A stretch of 64,000 bases of DNA from the NCBI GenBank assembly GCA_027924585.1, contig BSBM01000821.1, positions 11,487,501-11,551,500 on the forward strand, given 5' to 3'. The translations under genes and the position numbers were made by a program. The DNA is from Larix kaempferi. Taxonomy: Eukaryota; Streptophyta; Pinopsida; Pinales; Pinaceae. Below the pieces are notes generated by a model that did not search any database, was not told the origin of the DNA, and worked only from the letters and a program-made list of their open reading frames with translations. Each line of letters starts with the position of its first letter. The stretch's first letter is position 1. Shown in pieces: positions 22,833-33,831 of this stretch.

Positions 22833-23050
22833 TCTGTATATAATTATTAATTAAAATATTTCTGAACTATTTGAAAAGGCAGAGTCCGCTCAAGAATTAT
22901 GTTTTCACATAATAAGCACGGGTAATCACTAATCATTCTTAACATTCTTGTTGGAATGGTCTTCATGTAATAGTTTATTTTATTTTGGGTTAACAATAAG
23001 TTTTCAATTTCCAATATCAGTTTGGATAATGACTTTGTCTCTTTTAATTC

Positions 23051-23273
23051 TTGTACTTTATAATTTTTTTCTAATCCTCCAATAACTTTGTCTCATGCGC
23101 AGGCTATTTTTTTACATTGAAAGTCTATTTCTGGAATGCATAATGAAATGGCAGCCGGTCTTGTTCTTTATAAAATTTTTCTAATCCTCCATTAACTTTG
23201 TCTCATGCGCAGGCTATTTTTTTACATTGAAAGTCTATTACCTATTCTGGAATGCATAATCAAATGGCATCCA
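23051..23273. repeat. 110-bp tandem pair
   Basis: Two units (23051-23160 and 23161-23273) sharing TTTTTCTAATCCTCCA, ACTTTGTCTCATGCGCAGGC and TTACATTGAAAGTCTATT. Confidence 0.85.
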
Positions 23274-24759
23274 TCAGGCTGAACCATTCTAAAAATGCCT
23301 TCTAAAATAAACTTGAGAGTATATATCCGATTGAAGCATGGTTTTCAATGATGGTAGGTAATCGTACAATGAAAATATTTTTAGTTTTCAACTATTGAGA
23401 GGTGCGAAGTATTTTTAGTTTTCAACTTTTGGATTCTTCATAACATTAATTGAGAGGTGCCAAGTTTATAAAGGCTATTTGTTAACATTCATTTTAATAT
23501 AATGAGTACAAGCCGACATGTACTTATATATGCAAATTACTCATATTGCTTCATTATGTTTTACATCCATAGTTTGTACAAATATTGGGACTTGAACATC
23601 CAAGACCATTAAAGTCAATGGTAAAGAAGATTCAACAGAGAATAAAAGCTAAGATTAACATGATAAGGTTTCAGAAATTAAACAAAGTTAAATGATTTAG
23701 AGACTAAAATTATAAAACAATAAAACAATCAAAGATGTAAGCTACAATTATCTAGAGGATTGTAATTTATGTCGTCTAAGTTCTGGAAACAAATATTTGC
23801 TCTAAATGTGGAGTTGGCATCTTTAGGTTTGCTTGGTTCAGTTTGATTGAAACCTAACTCAAACTTTCCATGTTTTGCATGATAAGTATGGGTAATTCAC
23901 AACTTGTAACTGTGATTTTTACTATCTTTATTAAATAATGAATTACTTTATTTCAGACAATAAATTATTATAAAACAATATAATAGTTTTAATATATTTA
24001 TTAAATAATAAATTACGTTATCTTCTCTATTAAATAATAAATTTAAATTTATTGTTATTTTACAAACATCAATAAACTAATTTTTGTCTTCTTCTTTATG
24101 AAATAATAAATAATAATAAATAACATAATTCCAAATAATCAATTTGATATATAATAATAAATAATTTTTGTTTTTATTATTATTTTAATATCTTTATTAA
24201 TCAATAAAGTAATTACTTTAATTATATATTAAAATTAAAATATTTTTTAAATCAAATTTTATTATTTTTATTGATCAAGAAATGACATTATCTTAAATAA
24301 TAAATTTATTATTATGTTAAAGAAAGAAAATAGTTTTTTTTTCTTATTTATTTGTCAATTTATTCCAAATGTTATTATTAAAAATTCTAAAATAAATATA
24401 TTATTACTATAAACAATAAAGTAATTTGTATCTTCTTATTTCTTCTTTGTTTTAGAAATATTTTCTTTTTTATTCTTTTCTTTTAAAAAATAATTATTCC
24501 AAATATTAATACTAACAAATCTAAAGACTAACAAACAATTTTAGTTTTTTTCTTTCATCTTCCAAATGTTGTTACTAACCATTCTAAAAATTCACAAAAT
24601 AAAAAAGATATGTTTTATTTATAATAAATGAAATATAATAAAAACCTTACCGTGTTATTACCAATAATTAATAAATGGTCATATTTTAAATTATACAATT
24701 TAAAAATAACTTAAAGTTAATGGCATGTCAACAAGTTAACCATGTTAATATATATAATA
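23274..24759. other. AT-rich intergenic DNA
   Basis: Extreme A+T from about 23900 to 24750, mostly AATAATAAA-like words; no gene or clear repeat boundary. Confidence 0.6.
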
Positions 24760-25668
24760 TCACCATCATTTCGTGAGGGCTATTACACAATCCGCTATCT
24801 GGATTCCCGACTTTTGCAGTTAACTGCATGGCTCCAAACACGTTTCATAAGTGGCGCGTCCGAGATTGCATAAACTAAGTTAATAGATGGTTACGCTGAT
24901 AGTCGGGTTGAATCATGCTCGACTTCTGCATTGCGACAAGGTTTTTTCAAAATTTGGGTCCTTCTGAATTTTGCTTATGTACCAATCAACATTTGGCTTC
25001 TTCTTAGAATATTAGTTCAGTGGGTGTGGTCTCCTGTTCGTGCTAATTATGCCTTTCACAATGAGAACTGCTATAAGAAAATTTGATCGTCGCAATGCGT
25101 AATCCTGTTCAAATTTTTGGGTTCGTCCTTTATGCAATTGGAATTTTGTTTTTAGCACTCGACCTAGGATTCCCGATCAATGGAATTTTTATTCAGATAA
25201 TGGCCTCTTACTCCCATGAGACCTATCTGTGGGTAAAGTAGACCTATCTGTGGGTAAAGTAGACCTACATCTGGGCTTTACCAAAGCCACATGATAGTTT
25301 TGATCTCTTCTGCCTCTTTGTCGCCTTTTCCTTTTGTTTTGATAGCGAAGTACTAATCTTGAAAAGAAGAGCAGCCATGTCTGGGGCCGTCGACACAAAT
25401 TGTAACTTTCTCTAAGGAAGAAGGAAGTAAATTTGCCCACTCTACAATTGATCGGAATCACCCAGAACCTGGAAGATAACTTAGTTTATGCGATCTCGGA
25501 CTATCAGCGTCACCGTCTATTAACTTAGTTTATGCGATCTCGGACGCTGGAAACCCTACTGGATATTTGGATCACCATCATTTCGTGAGGGCTATTGCAC
25601 AACCCACTATCCCGATTCCCGACTTTTGCAGTTAACCGCATGGCTCCAAACACACTCTCGGACGCGCC
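24760..25668. mobile_element. composite inverted-repeat element
   Basis: Three nested relations. Direct repeats of ~81 bp (24760-24840 and 25572-25652, starting TCACCATCATTTCGTGAGGG and ending ATGGCTCCAAACA(C)). Inverted arms of 49 bp (24856-24904 and 25499-25547) match at 46 of 49 positions and bound a 594-bp spacer. GGCGCGTCCGAG at the left arm recurs inverted at 25657-25668, and a further partial arm copy lies at 25479-25500. The architecture suggests a foldback-like or rearranged DNA transposon. No transposase is present. Confidence 0.5.
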
Positions 25669-25765
25669 ATGCCTCTACAAGGAGTTCCCCGTTGTGCTCA
25701 CGGCTGCTTGGGTAGTGTTCTTAGTTTGTTTCCTCTGCTTTCCTCTCCGTTTATATCTTTTACGG
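25640..25765 (+). other. possible exon start of unknown gene
   Basis: ATG at 25640 opens a frame beginning MAPNTLSDAPCLYKEFPVV that becomes strongly hydrophobic (a possible membrane segment or signal anchor). A GT after GCTTGG could be a splice donor. I do not recognise it. The ATG itself lies in the 81-bp direct repeat, and the other copy of that repeat does not continue in this way. Confidence 0.2.
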
Positions 25766-26031
25766 TGCAGGTCTTGGAATCATTCATTCATTCTCATTAT
25801 ATTCAATGACCACCTCACCTTCAATTTGACTATGAAGATTACAATTATAACCTCAATCTCAGAATCTAAATGTATTAAAAAATATATTTATATCAAGATT
25901 TAAGGAGAGCTTGACATTTCCCTTGAATTTCAATTGTAATGTAATTACAAAGGTAAAATTAGCAAACCAAAGTGTGTCGATAGATTGAGAAAAAAAAGAA
26001 GGAGAACAAATAAAGCTCACAGTAAACATTC

Positions 26032-26215
26032 AAAAATGCACACAAATGAAAGACAAAACTGGGATTGAGAGCATAGATATAATTAAATAGACAAAGACAT
26101 GCATAGGCATCACTTTTGAGCTTAAAAAATGCACACAAATGAAAGACAAAACTGGGATTGAGAGCATAGATATAATTAAATAGACAAAGACATGCATACG
26201 CATTAGTTTTAAGCT
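26032..26215. repeat. 93-bp tandem pair
   Basis: Units 26032-26124 and 26125-26215, nearly identical, beginning AAAAATGCACACAAATGAAAG. The second unit runs into the family A palindrome. Confidence 0.9.
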
Positions 26216-26241
26216 ATGGCAATGTGAAGGACATTGTCACC
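26216..26241. repeat. short palindrome, family A, copy 3
   Basis: ATGGCAATGT and ACATTGTCACC pair around a short loop. It is followed by CGTGACTCTTGTTT, the reverse complement of the flank of the copy at 1370-1396. Confidence 0.5.
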
Positions 26242-26256
26242 TCGTGACTCTTGTTT

Positions 26257-26545
26257 AAATTGTTCTTCGCTAGCTAAAAAATGATGTCAATTTCAAGCTT
26301 TGATCCACGCACTCAGAAAATTCAAAGATAAACTGACACTCTTAGAGAAACATCTAACAACATTTGCTTCACCTAAAACTAATAAACTTCCACTCTTAGA
26401 GAAACATCTAACAACATTTGCTTCACTTAAAACTAATAAACTTGCACTCTCGACAAAACATTAAAACTTTTATATATATTTAAATTCAAAAAATGACGTC
26501 AACTTCGAACTTTGATCCAGGCACTCCGGGGGCGGGCACAGGGAT
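26257..26545. repeat. dispersed flank repeat shared with 13322-13400, 14800-14850 and 29885-29920
   Basis: AATTGTTCTTCG(C/T)TAGCT, then TTTGATCCACGCACTC and ATTCAAAGATAAACT also occur on either side of the copia element at 13404-14795. A second partial copy lies at 26490-26535. Thus the copia element inserted into a member of an older repeat family. Within this copy, the word ACTCTTAGAGAAACATCTAA is itself duplicated. Confidence 0.6.
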
Positions 26546-26722
26546 CAAGATTGAAGGGCTGGTCTTAATTTCATATTGAAGGTTATATATTCATGCAGCC
26601 CTTCATTGATGAAGGGCTTTCAAAAAAACTCACATTTCAAATGACAGTAATAGATTAATTGCACACTTCATTAAAAAAATGTGCTAAAAAGATAATGCAT
26701 TTCAATTAAATTTATGACACAA

Positions 26723-27500
26723 TTTTTTTTTAAAATAAAACTTTTTTACCAGTCTTTGTTATTCATATGAATCAAAAGACATATTATACATCAACCATCT
26801 TCATGACAGGAGGAAGTAACATTCCAGTTCAGCATATAGACAAATAGAAAGAAAAGTCTGCAAAGCTGCCAGTCAACAAAATAGAAACAAAGTCTGATCG
26901 TAGCAGACTTTTCTCATCATCCCTGAATTATCAGGTCAGAATATGCTGTATAATCAAAAGTGACCTACAAACATACACTCCTAAGCAAGACCTGCTAGCT
27001 TATAGGTCTCCTATGTAACAGACAAAGAAAGAAGTACATCTGCATGTCATTCAAACGCTGAAAAAAGATGATAAACAGCAGCTAAAAAAGTATGAATTGG
27101 CCATGTTCAATGACCTTCCCATCCAATGTTTCAGTGAAATATCCAGATCCCAATTCCATTTTCAGAGCCTGCTTTTGAAGACCATCAGCTAGCATGTTGT
27201 GCTCTCGGAAGATATGTTTGAAGATTACCGGTGGGACAAGCTACAGCATATAGTTTATTTCATCACACCAGTGCATCAGAGTAGGAATTTCAAGGGCTGT
27301 AAGTCTGTTTATCCAATAAATAATCACCATCGAATCACCAAAAATCAAATGAATGGGTAGACCCATCAAACAACTCACTCTAAGAACAACCCAAAGAGCT
27401 AGAAGTTCTGCTCTTGTATTCGTACCGCAACCACAGTCCAAAGAGAAACTATAAAAACTTATGACATCTTATGACATCTTCAAGTGGAAACAGTTTGCTA
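26723..27500 (-). mobile_element. 5'-truncated LINE, 3' end
   Basis: Minus-strand order: RNase H domain, stop, about 350 bp of 3' UTR, then an A-rich tail (T run on the plus strand at 26723-26731). No reverse transcriptase or endonuclease domain was found upstream, so the copy is 5' truncated or internally deleted, as is usual for LINE insertions. Target duplications were not identified. Confidence 0.55.
27082..27468 (-). pseudogene. LINE ORF2 RNase H domain, C-terminal part
   Basis: The frame shows the plant LINE RNase H pattern: FSLDCGCGTNTRAELLALW (second catalytic acid in TRAEL), then the IFGDS motif (third catalytic acid), a long linker, and HIFREHN-LADGL near the C-terminus (fourth metal-binding acid). 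The frame ends with a stop at 27082-27084. A single premature TAG (27241-27243) interrupts it, while the 53 codons after it are still open. This domain removes RNA from the RNA-DNA hybrid during element copying. Everything upstream of the domain, including the first catalytic Asp, is missing or unrecognised. Confidence 0.75.
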
Positions 27501-30060
27501 ACTCTGGCTTAATGGACAACACAAACACAATAATGGCTGCCATTTCAGAATCCTCATAAAAGTTTCAAATTTCAAATGTAAATAAAACATAAAGCTGTCA
27601 CCAACCTTTATGATAAGTCTGTCCAATACTTTGAAAATGGCTATTAGCTGTGAATTTCAAATTGCCTATAAATATTAAAAGTTAATACTACAGAATTATG
27701 CTACTATCATTAAAACAAAAAAATACTTAAAATATAAAACACATTTGAAAAACGTTAAATATCTAAATGATCATTGATAGTAGACATCAAAATGGCTATG
27801 ATCAAAGTGAATGGAATCATAGTCAATCGAACAGGCATAGGAAAATACTTTTCACTTCTCTAATCCACATAGCACATACAATCACAGTCGCAGATTTCAA
27901 GTTGCTGCTAGCTACTCTGCAATCGGCATCAACAACTATCCGATTGAAATTAACTTTTCAACACAACACCTCATACAACTATCCAATTGAAATTAACTTT
28001 TCAACACAACACCTCATGCATCTAATTTTATGCATCTATACCCAATGCAATTAACTTTAGTCTATTCTGAAAACAGAATTGAATCGACTCATATTAAAGA
28101 GACCATATTTTCACTTACACATTGTTATATTAGAAAAAACATGGGGAAACATTATTGTCTATTAAAACTTCAGAAAACCAAGCCACAGTTCAGGGCTCTA
28201 ACTTTCAAGAAGCAAATGTACGAGGCCTTTTTTTTGTATCAATAAATCTCAACAATTTTTTTTTCACTATAAAAATCCTTTTCATTCATTAAAACTACAC
28301 AGCATATTACAATGACAGAGGAATTTTCTAACGTCTTTTTCACTTGTAAAACATTGAGATTGATAGTTGTTCATCCAAATAACTATACTAATTTTGCTAA
28401 CTAAACCATCGCACAAATGATTTAGCAAAACCTAGCTCGAATGGGAACATTAATACACACGCAGGAAAGTAAAGTACGAACATGCCCACTTAAACCGTCG
28501 GCATTCAAAGCAGTAGTATCACGAATTCAAATCCATGGTGAAGGAACAAAGCTATAACGACCTAGAGTAGACGAAGGCAATTTAATCGACCTAGAGCAGA
28601 CTTTGTTCCATGGCCATTAAGTCCACATCAACCAATTGGTGAATTGAGAGTCTAAGTTTCTAGCTTTCAAGGGAGTAAATATACTAATTGCTCGAGGGGT
28701 GAACGGAAGAGACCGACCATAGGATGTTCATTGAGGGAATTCTAACAGCAACAAAGAAATTATTAAAGAAAAGAAACCCTTCCACCAAAGCACACCATTG
28801 CAAAAAGATAAGACCCTGAACCTAAACCATGCCATCGTTTCCCTTGGCAATAAGAGGGAAGATTGGAACCCTTGCAGATAGACAAAACCCTCAAGGCAGC
28901 ATGGACGCCGAGGGATGAGCGCAATCGACCAGACCATAGATAATTATTAAAACCCCTCAACACAGCAAGCAATAGGTGGAAGCCATCATCGAGTCCATGG
29001 GACACATCATACCACTAAATCACAAAAAAAAACCTAATTCAATCATGATTTATCACATCCATTCTTTTCAATAACAGAAACTAGAGGGGTCTATGGCTTG
29101 GAAAAACAAAGAACATACCTGAATATCACCACTTCTCTCGCCACTGTTGAAAGAACACCTACCAATAACAATTAGCCGACAACCGATTCCAACCTGGAGA
29201 CCAGCATCAACGCCCTCGCCCCTGTTGCTATTTTCCTCGTCAACAACAATTCACCTTTGTAGATCACCATTTGCAAGAGAGAAAAGCAATCACAAGCAAC
29301 AAACGAGAATACCAAAATAATGGCCAAGCCATCGCAAATAACAATTTCACTAGTAGAGCTCACATGAACACGCATTAATTGCCATTCCGAGCTTAATAAC
29401 TCTAGGAGATTTTTGACAAGAACATCTCGCTGATAAACCCCTCTTCCAGGTCCCGACCGGTAGAACAAGCCCGTTTTCCAGCTCGCTCGAACTTTCAAGA
29501 CTCAAGGCAGTCAACCTCACCATTGCCGACTCGCGAGTGAAGAGTAGCTCTGGAATTAAATTCCAGAGTAAAGAAATCCTGCAGGCTGCCATTAAACCTG
29601 GAGTGACGGAGTCGAGACTTGAGACAGTCCGAACGAATGACACGTAGCCTCATGTAAATGCTGGCAGCCTGGTAGGAGTCAGGACTGCCTATCACCCATA
29701 AAAAAAATTAATGACTGGCGATTTTAATGACAGCCCTTTAAATGTCATTTATATTTAAATAAATAATTTTTTTTTAAATGTCAAAAATTCCAAACCTCAT
29801 TTTATATGACGGGGAAAATTGAGATACCCCTTCACTGACGGGCTGAGAGGCCTTTGACGGGCCCTGACGACCTCAATTTTGAACCCTGGGCGGGCAGATC
29901 TGATGGTCCTGGAAACGCTGCAGATTGCTCCGTAGACCGTATAGATCTTTTGAAGCAGAAAACGAACGTATGTATGTAGAGGTCAAGAACAGTCGCTGTG
30001 AGCTATAACATCTAAAACAAAAATGCTGGCATAACATAGCAGCACAGAACTGACTTACAA
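27501..30060. other. intergenic, no supported gene
   Basis: Overlapping minus-strand open frames at 28730-29690 have moderately high GC but no family resemblance; they may be the 5' leader of a non-LTR element in the same orientation as the LINE end, which is a guess. Bases 27945-28015 hold a short duplicated word (CAATTGAAATTAACTTTTCA). The edges near 26600 and 29860 share AGCCC-TCA-TGA-GGG words in inverted orientation, possibly degraded ends of a DNA element enclosing the region. Confidence 0.4.
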
Positions 30061-30063
30061 AGA

Positions 30064-30067
30064 AAAC
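30064..30067 (-). terminator. Pol III terminator of tRNA-Pro
   Basis: Four T residues on the minus strand directly follow the tRNA 3' end (AAAA on the plus strand). Confidence 0.8.
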
Positions 30068-30139
30068 GGGGCATTCCGAGAATTGAACTCGGGACCTCTC
30101 GCACCCTAAGCGAGAATCATACCACTAGACCAAATGCCC
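30068..30139 (-). tRNA. tRNA-Pro (AGG)
   Basis: A 72-nt intact cloverleaf on the minus strand. The acceptor stem pairs GGGCATT with AATGCCC, with discriminator C. The D arm carries TGGTCTAGTGGTA (A box), the anticodon stem CTCGC/GCGAG encloses loop TTAGGGT with anticodon AGG, and the T arm CCGAG-TTCAATT-CTCGG contains the B box. CCA is not encoded, as normal for a nuclear gene. CAA stands directly upstream of the 5' end, a common plant tRNA start context, and TTTT follows the 3' end within one base (Pol III terminator). No intron. All stems pair; this is the only gene in the window that appears functional. Confidence 0.96.
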
Positions 30140-30549
30140 TTGTACCGCTGGTCAAACTTGTATTTCAGTGTCGATAAACAAAAACCTGTAATATATCAAT
30201 TTTGATTTAAAAACGAAGTTAAAAGGAACATTTTATTGGACGGACGTCACGGACGTACGTATTATCCTGTGAGCTATGGCCATTTTGACAGACAAATATT
30301 GAACCGGACCAGGCTTGACAATGTAGAAAGTCACTCTCAATTTTTAAATTAAAAACCGTAAACAGTAAAAGAGATGCAATGATAAAGCAGTTTAATAGGT
30401 TAATTTTAAAGAACTTAAACATATGGATGGAAAAGTATGTCACACTTTATATTAATGGAAATAATTACAAACCAAATAACTTAAAAGATATTCAAAACCA
30501 TGCATTTAGTGTTGACATTTAAATTGATGTACTCTTCAATCAAATTTGA

Positions 30550-30582
30550 AATATATATATATATATATATGATGATGATGAT
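30550..30582. repeat. compound (AT)n(GAT)n microsatellite
   Basis: About ten AT units followed by four GAT units. Confidence 0.9.
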
Positions 30583-31200
30583 TTGATTGGGATAAGTTGT
30601 TTTAGATAGATGCACAAATAGAAGAGACTATCAATAGGTACGGACCCAATAAAATAATAAAATATAGAAGCATAGAACAAGGTTTTATTGCAAGTGGATA
30701 ATGAAAATGTTATTTACAACAAAGTTAATTTTATGTAGAAAACAATTTCAAATACTAAAAATACAAAATATAGCTTATGTGTACATCCATGTAACTTGGA
30801 GAAGACTATAAATACCATGCCTGATTATCAAATAAAAGTGGAAGAAAATATGTGATGGAATATGTGGTAGTATATAGGGATAATAGCTTTATTCTGTAAG
30901 GAGGAACATCTCAATTTGTAATTGCATCCTATACATGTAGGATCATCTTCCTAAAAATACTCAAATCCTTATTAACAATACAATTTACAGATATTGAAAG
31001 GTTGCAATTTTATGAGTTAAAGCATACACATATATCCTCTTCACAAAGGAATTTTAGATATGGAAACTAAACTACATTATAAAAGTGCCAGGCACAAGCC
31101 AGACAACGACACAACATTTCCTAATGAGCAATCAATGAAAGAAACAAGCTAAATATAACATGATCTTCCGTAGAGCGGACACCTCTTGCACGCACTAACA

Positions 31201-31658
31201 CTTGTGACCATGAAGGGATGAACACTCATAACAAGGGAGGGATTTTTTTGGTCATGTGTTTCCCATTCCACATATGTTAACAACTACCTCAAACCAAACT
31301 TTCCCATGCTAATTCACATTTATGGTTGGTAGCTATTAGGTTTTGACATGAACTAATACTTGTGACCATGAAGGGATGAACACTCGCACCAAGGGAGGGA
31401 TTGTGTAAGCCATGCGTATCCCATTCCATATTTGTTAACAACTATCTCAAACCACACTTTCCCATGCTAATTTTATGGTTGGTAGCTCTTGCATGCACCA
31501 TCACTTGTGACCATGAAGGGATGAACACTAGTAACAAGGGGGGGATCGCGTAAGCCATGTGTCTCCCATTCCATATTTGTTAACAACTTCCTCAAACCCC
31601 ACTTTCCCATGTTAATTTACATTTATGGTTGGTAGCTCTTGGGTTTTGGCATGACTTG
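31201..31658. repeat. ~150-bp x3 tandem repeat
   Basis: Units start at 31201, 31359 and 31504 with CTTGTGACCATGAAGGGATG. All share TGTTAACAACT-CCTCAAACC, ACTTTCCCATG and TTATGGTTGGTAGCT. The second unit lacks about 13 bp. No long frame is conserved across units. Confidence 0.9.
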
Positions 31659-33354
31659 ATGACTTAAAAATTGTAATAAAAATTGTTAAGAACATAGCAT
31701 AGTGTCATTATGTGCCTCTTATGTTTGGATTAAAGTATATGTGTTCCATATATATATATATATATATTATGGAAGTGTACATGTGACTTGCAATTATTGT
31801 TATTATGACAAACCAATATGGTGCTTATAAATAAATTGTGCATTCAAGTAATCTAATAGACATGTAGAAAAGGAAATGGTTGACTTGGTTGTGTGCTTGT
31901 TGAATGACTCAACTACACAATCAAATTAAGTGAAGGGATGGGAAACCCGATACTTGGTTGGAATAGTTGTTCTAATGAAGTGTAATAAGAAACAATACAA
32001 CCATAAGATAATTGAAAGAAAAAAAATTACAACTTATCCTTGTTGATCTCACCCATAAAAACCTTGCAAAAATAGTTGCAAACACACTTGAAAGGATTTG
32101 ACTTCAAGGGTTGTGGGCACTCCTATAAACATGGTATCGTAAAAAAATTGAAAATGAGAAATGGAGTATATATGGGGAGAACTACTTAAATGACCAACCT
32201 ATACAATATTTATATGCAATAAGTTAAAAGGTGGAATTGAACTTCTTCCAAAGTGATAAATTAGTAAGGAGATAACATGTCTCTTTGTTATATTATTAAG
32301 GTAGAATGGAAAGTTCCACAAGAGCATATTTAAATAAGACTAAATAGAAAAGAGTAAAAACACATTTGATTATAACCAACTAAATCTAAGAACTGTCAAA
32401 CCATAAATCCATAATAATATTGTGCAATAAAGTTGTTATTCAAACGGCCAACCAATTTACACATCCATTTAATGAACATGCCCTAAATATTTTGTTGATT
32501 AAAAGAATTAATAACATCTATGCTATAATTATTTCATCCAACAACTTCCTCCCAAAGACAAACCCTCCTTGTTATAGGGAAACAATGAGGGGGCAAATGG
32601 GCAAATGAAAATTTCCAAAACTTTGGATATAATTGTATAAATGGTGTTGCATAAAGAAACAAGGCATTTTTTTTTGAAATTAAGTCCTTTGACACCTTGG
32701 GTATAAGAGTGATTAATATAGAATCAAAACCCTTTGAGGGAATTCCTACTCTAACATAATTAATCTAGGTATGATGTGTCATGATCTAAAATAAATTTGC
32801 ATGTAGTCCATCCAAACCTACAGAAAATCCATCATTGTATGTTAAAACTTCTTGATAATTGGGTTGTTATGTTTTACAATGATTAAAGAGGGAATTTGAG
32901 AGAGCATATTGATGTGGCTTCCTCTGAGTGGTCTAAGGGTGGTTCAATTAAGTTTTCTCTAAAGTATGATGTTAACTCATTTGCAGTCTCTTGATTTGAT
33001 TCTAAAAATTTTCTTTCAAAGAAAGGGAGTTCTATTAAAATTGTAATTTTTCCTGGTTGTTTGGAAGACAAATTTTGTATTTGGATCACCTTCCCATGAC
33101 CACCATATGTAGAAATTTTGACTCTAGAAAAACTCTTCTTTCTCCTTCAAACCATCCACCTTATGAATATGTTATATACCATTCCGACTAAGAGGCTTAA
33201 TGATTTCTTGTTAATTGGTAAGTGTGTAGTTGTGATATATACATATATATGTCCCTTCTCTAAAATATATAGCAAATTATTATCATAATCTAGATCTTAA
33301 TGTCAATGTAGAGATACTTTGAATTTTGTTAGGAAACATGCATTGTAGAGTTGT
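31659..33354. other. intergenic, no supported gene
   Basis: AT-rich. A 68-codon minus-strand frame (32883-33089) has a plausible protein composition but no recognised motif. A TA run lies at about 31749-31770. Confidence 0.45.
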
Positions 33355-33359
33355 AACTA

Positions 33360-33831
33360 CTACATTTTTTACCATTAGGGGGGGTTGTCTTCCACCCCTA
33401 AAAGTCACTTTTGGGGGTGGTTTTGGCATTAGAGACGGTTTTGACCAAACTGCCCCCAAAAACACCAATGTTAAAAGTCTAGGATTTTAGGGGCGGTTAT
33501 AGAAGAGATCTAAATCGCCCCCAAAATTGACTTTTGGGGTGATTCTAAACCCCCCTATAGATACCTATGGGGGCGGTTTTGAACTCCCCTCTTACAAACT
33601 TAGAATCCCCATATTAAATCCTCTTTTGCAAACTTATGAGGGTGACTTTGAACCCCCGCTATTACAATCTTGGGGGAGGGAGGTTTGGATCCCCCCTCTT
33701 AAAAACCTACGAGGGTAGTTTGGAAACCCCCTCGTAGGAAGATACAAGGGCGGTTTAGAACCCCCCTTGTAGCAACATACAAGGACAGTTTAGAACCCCC
33801 CTCATAGAAAATTATAAGGGTTGTTTAGAAC
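33360..33831. repeat. subterminal repeat array, left part
   Basis: About ten degenerate units of 40-48 bp, each with a G run, a (C/T)GGTTT(T)GAA core and a C run, so that single units can fold on themselves. Unit boundaries match the piece at 47061-47290 on the far side of the retrotransposon. Confidence 0.75.
33827..33831. repeat. target site duplication (left), Ty3 element
   Basis: AGAAC, perfectly matched at 47056-47060. Confidence 0.9.

Noticed and set aside
32883-33089. 68-codon minus-strand frame as a gene or transposon fragment
   Set aside because: Plausible amino-acid mix, but no motif could be named and no neighbouring frame extends it.
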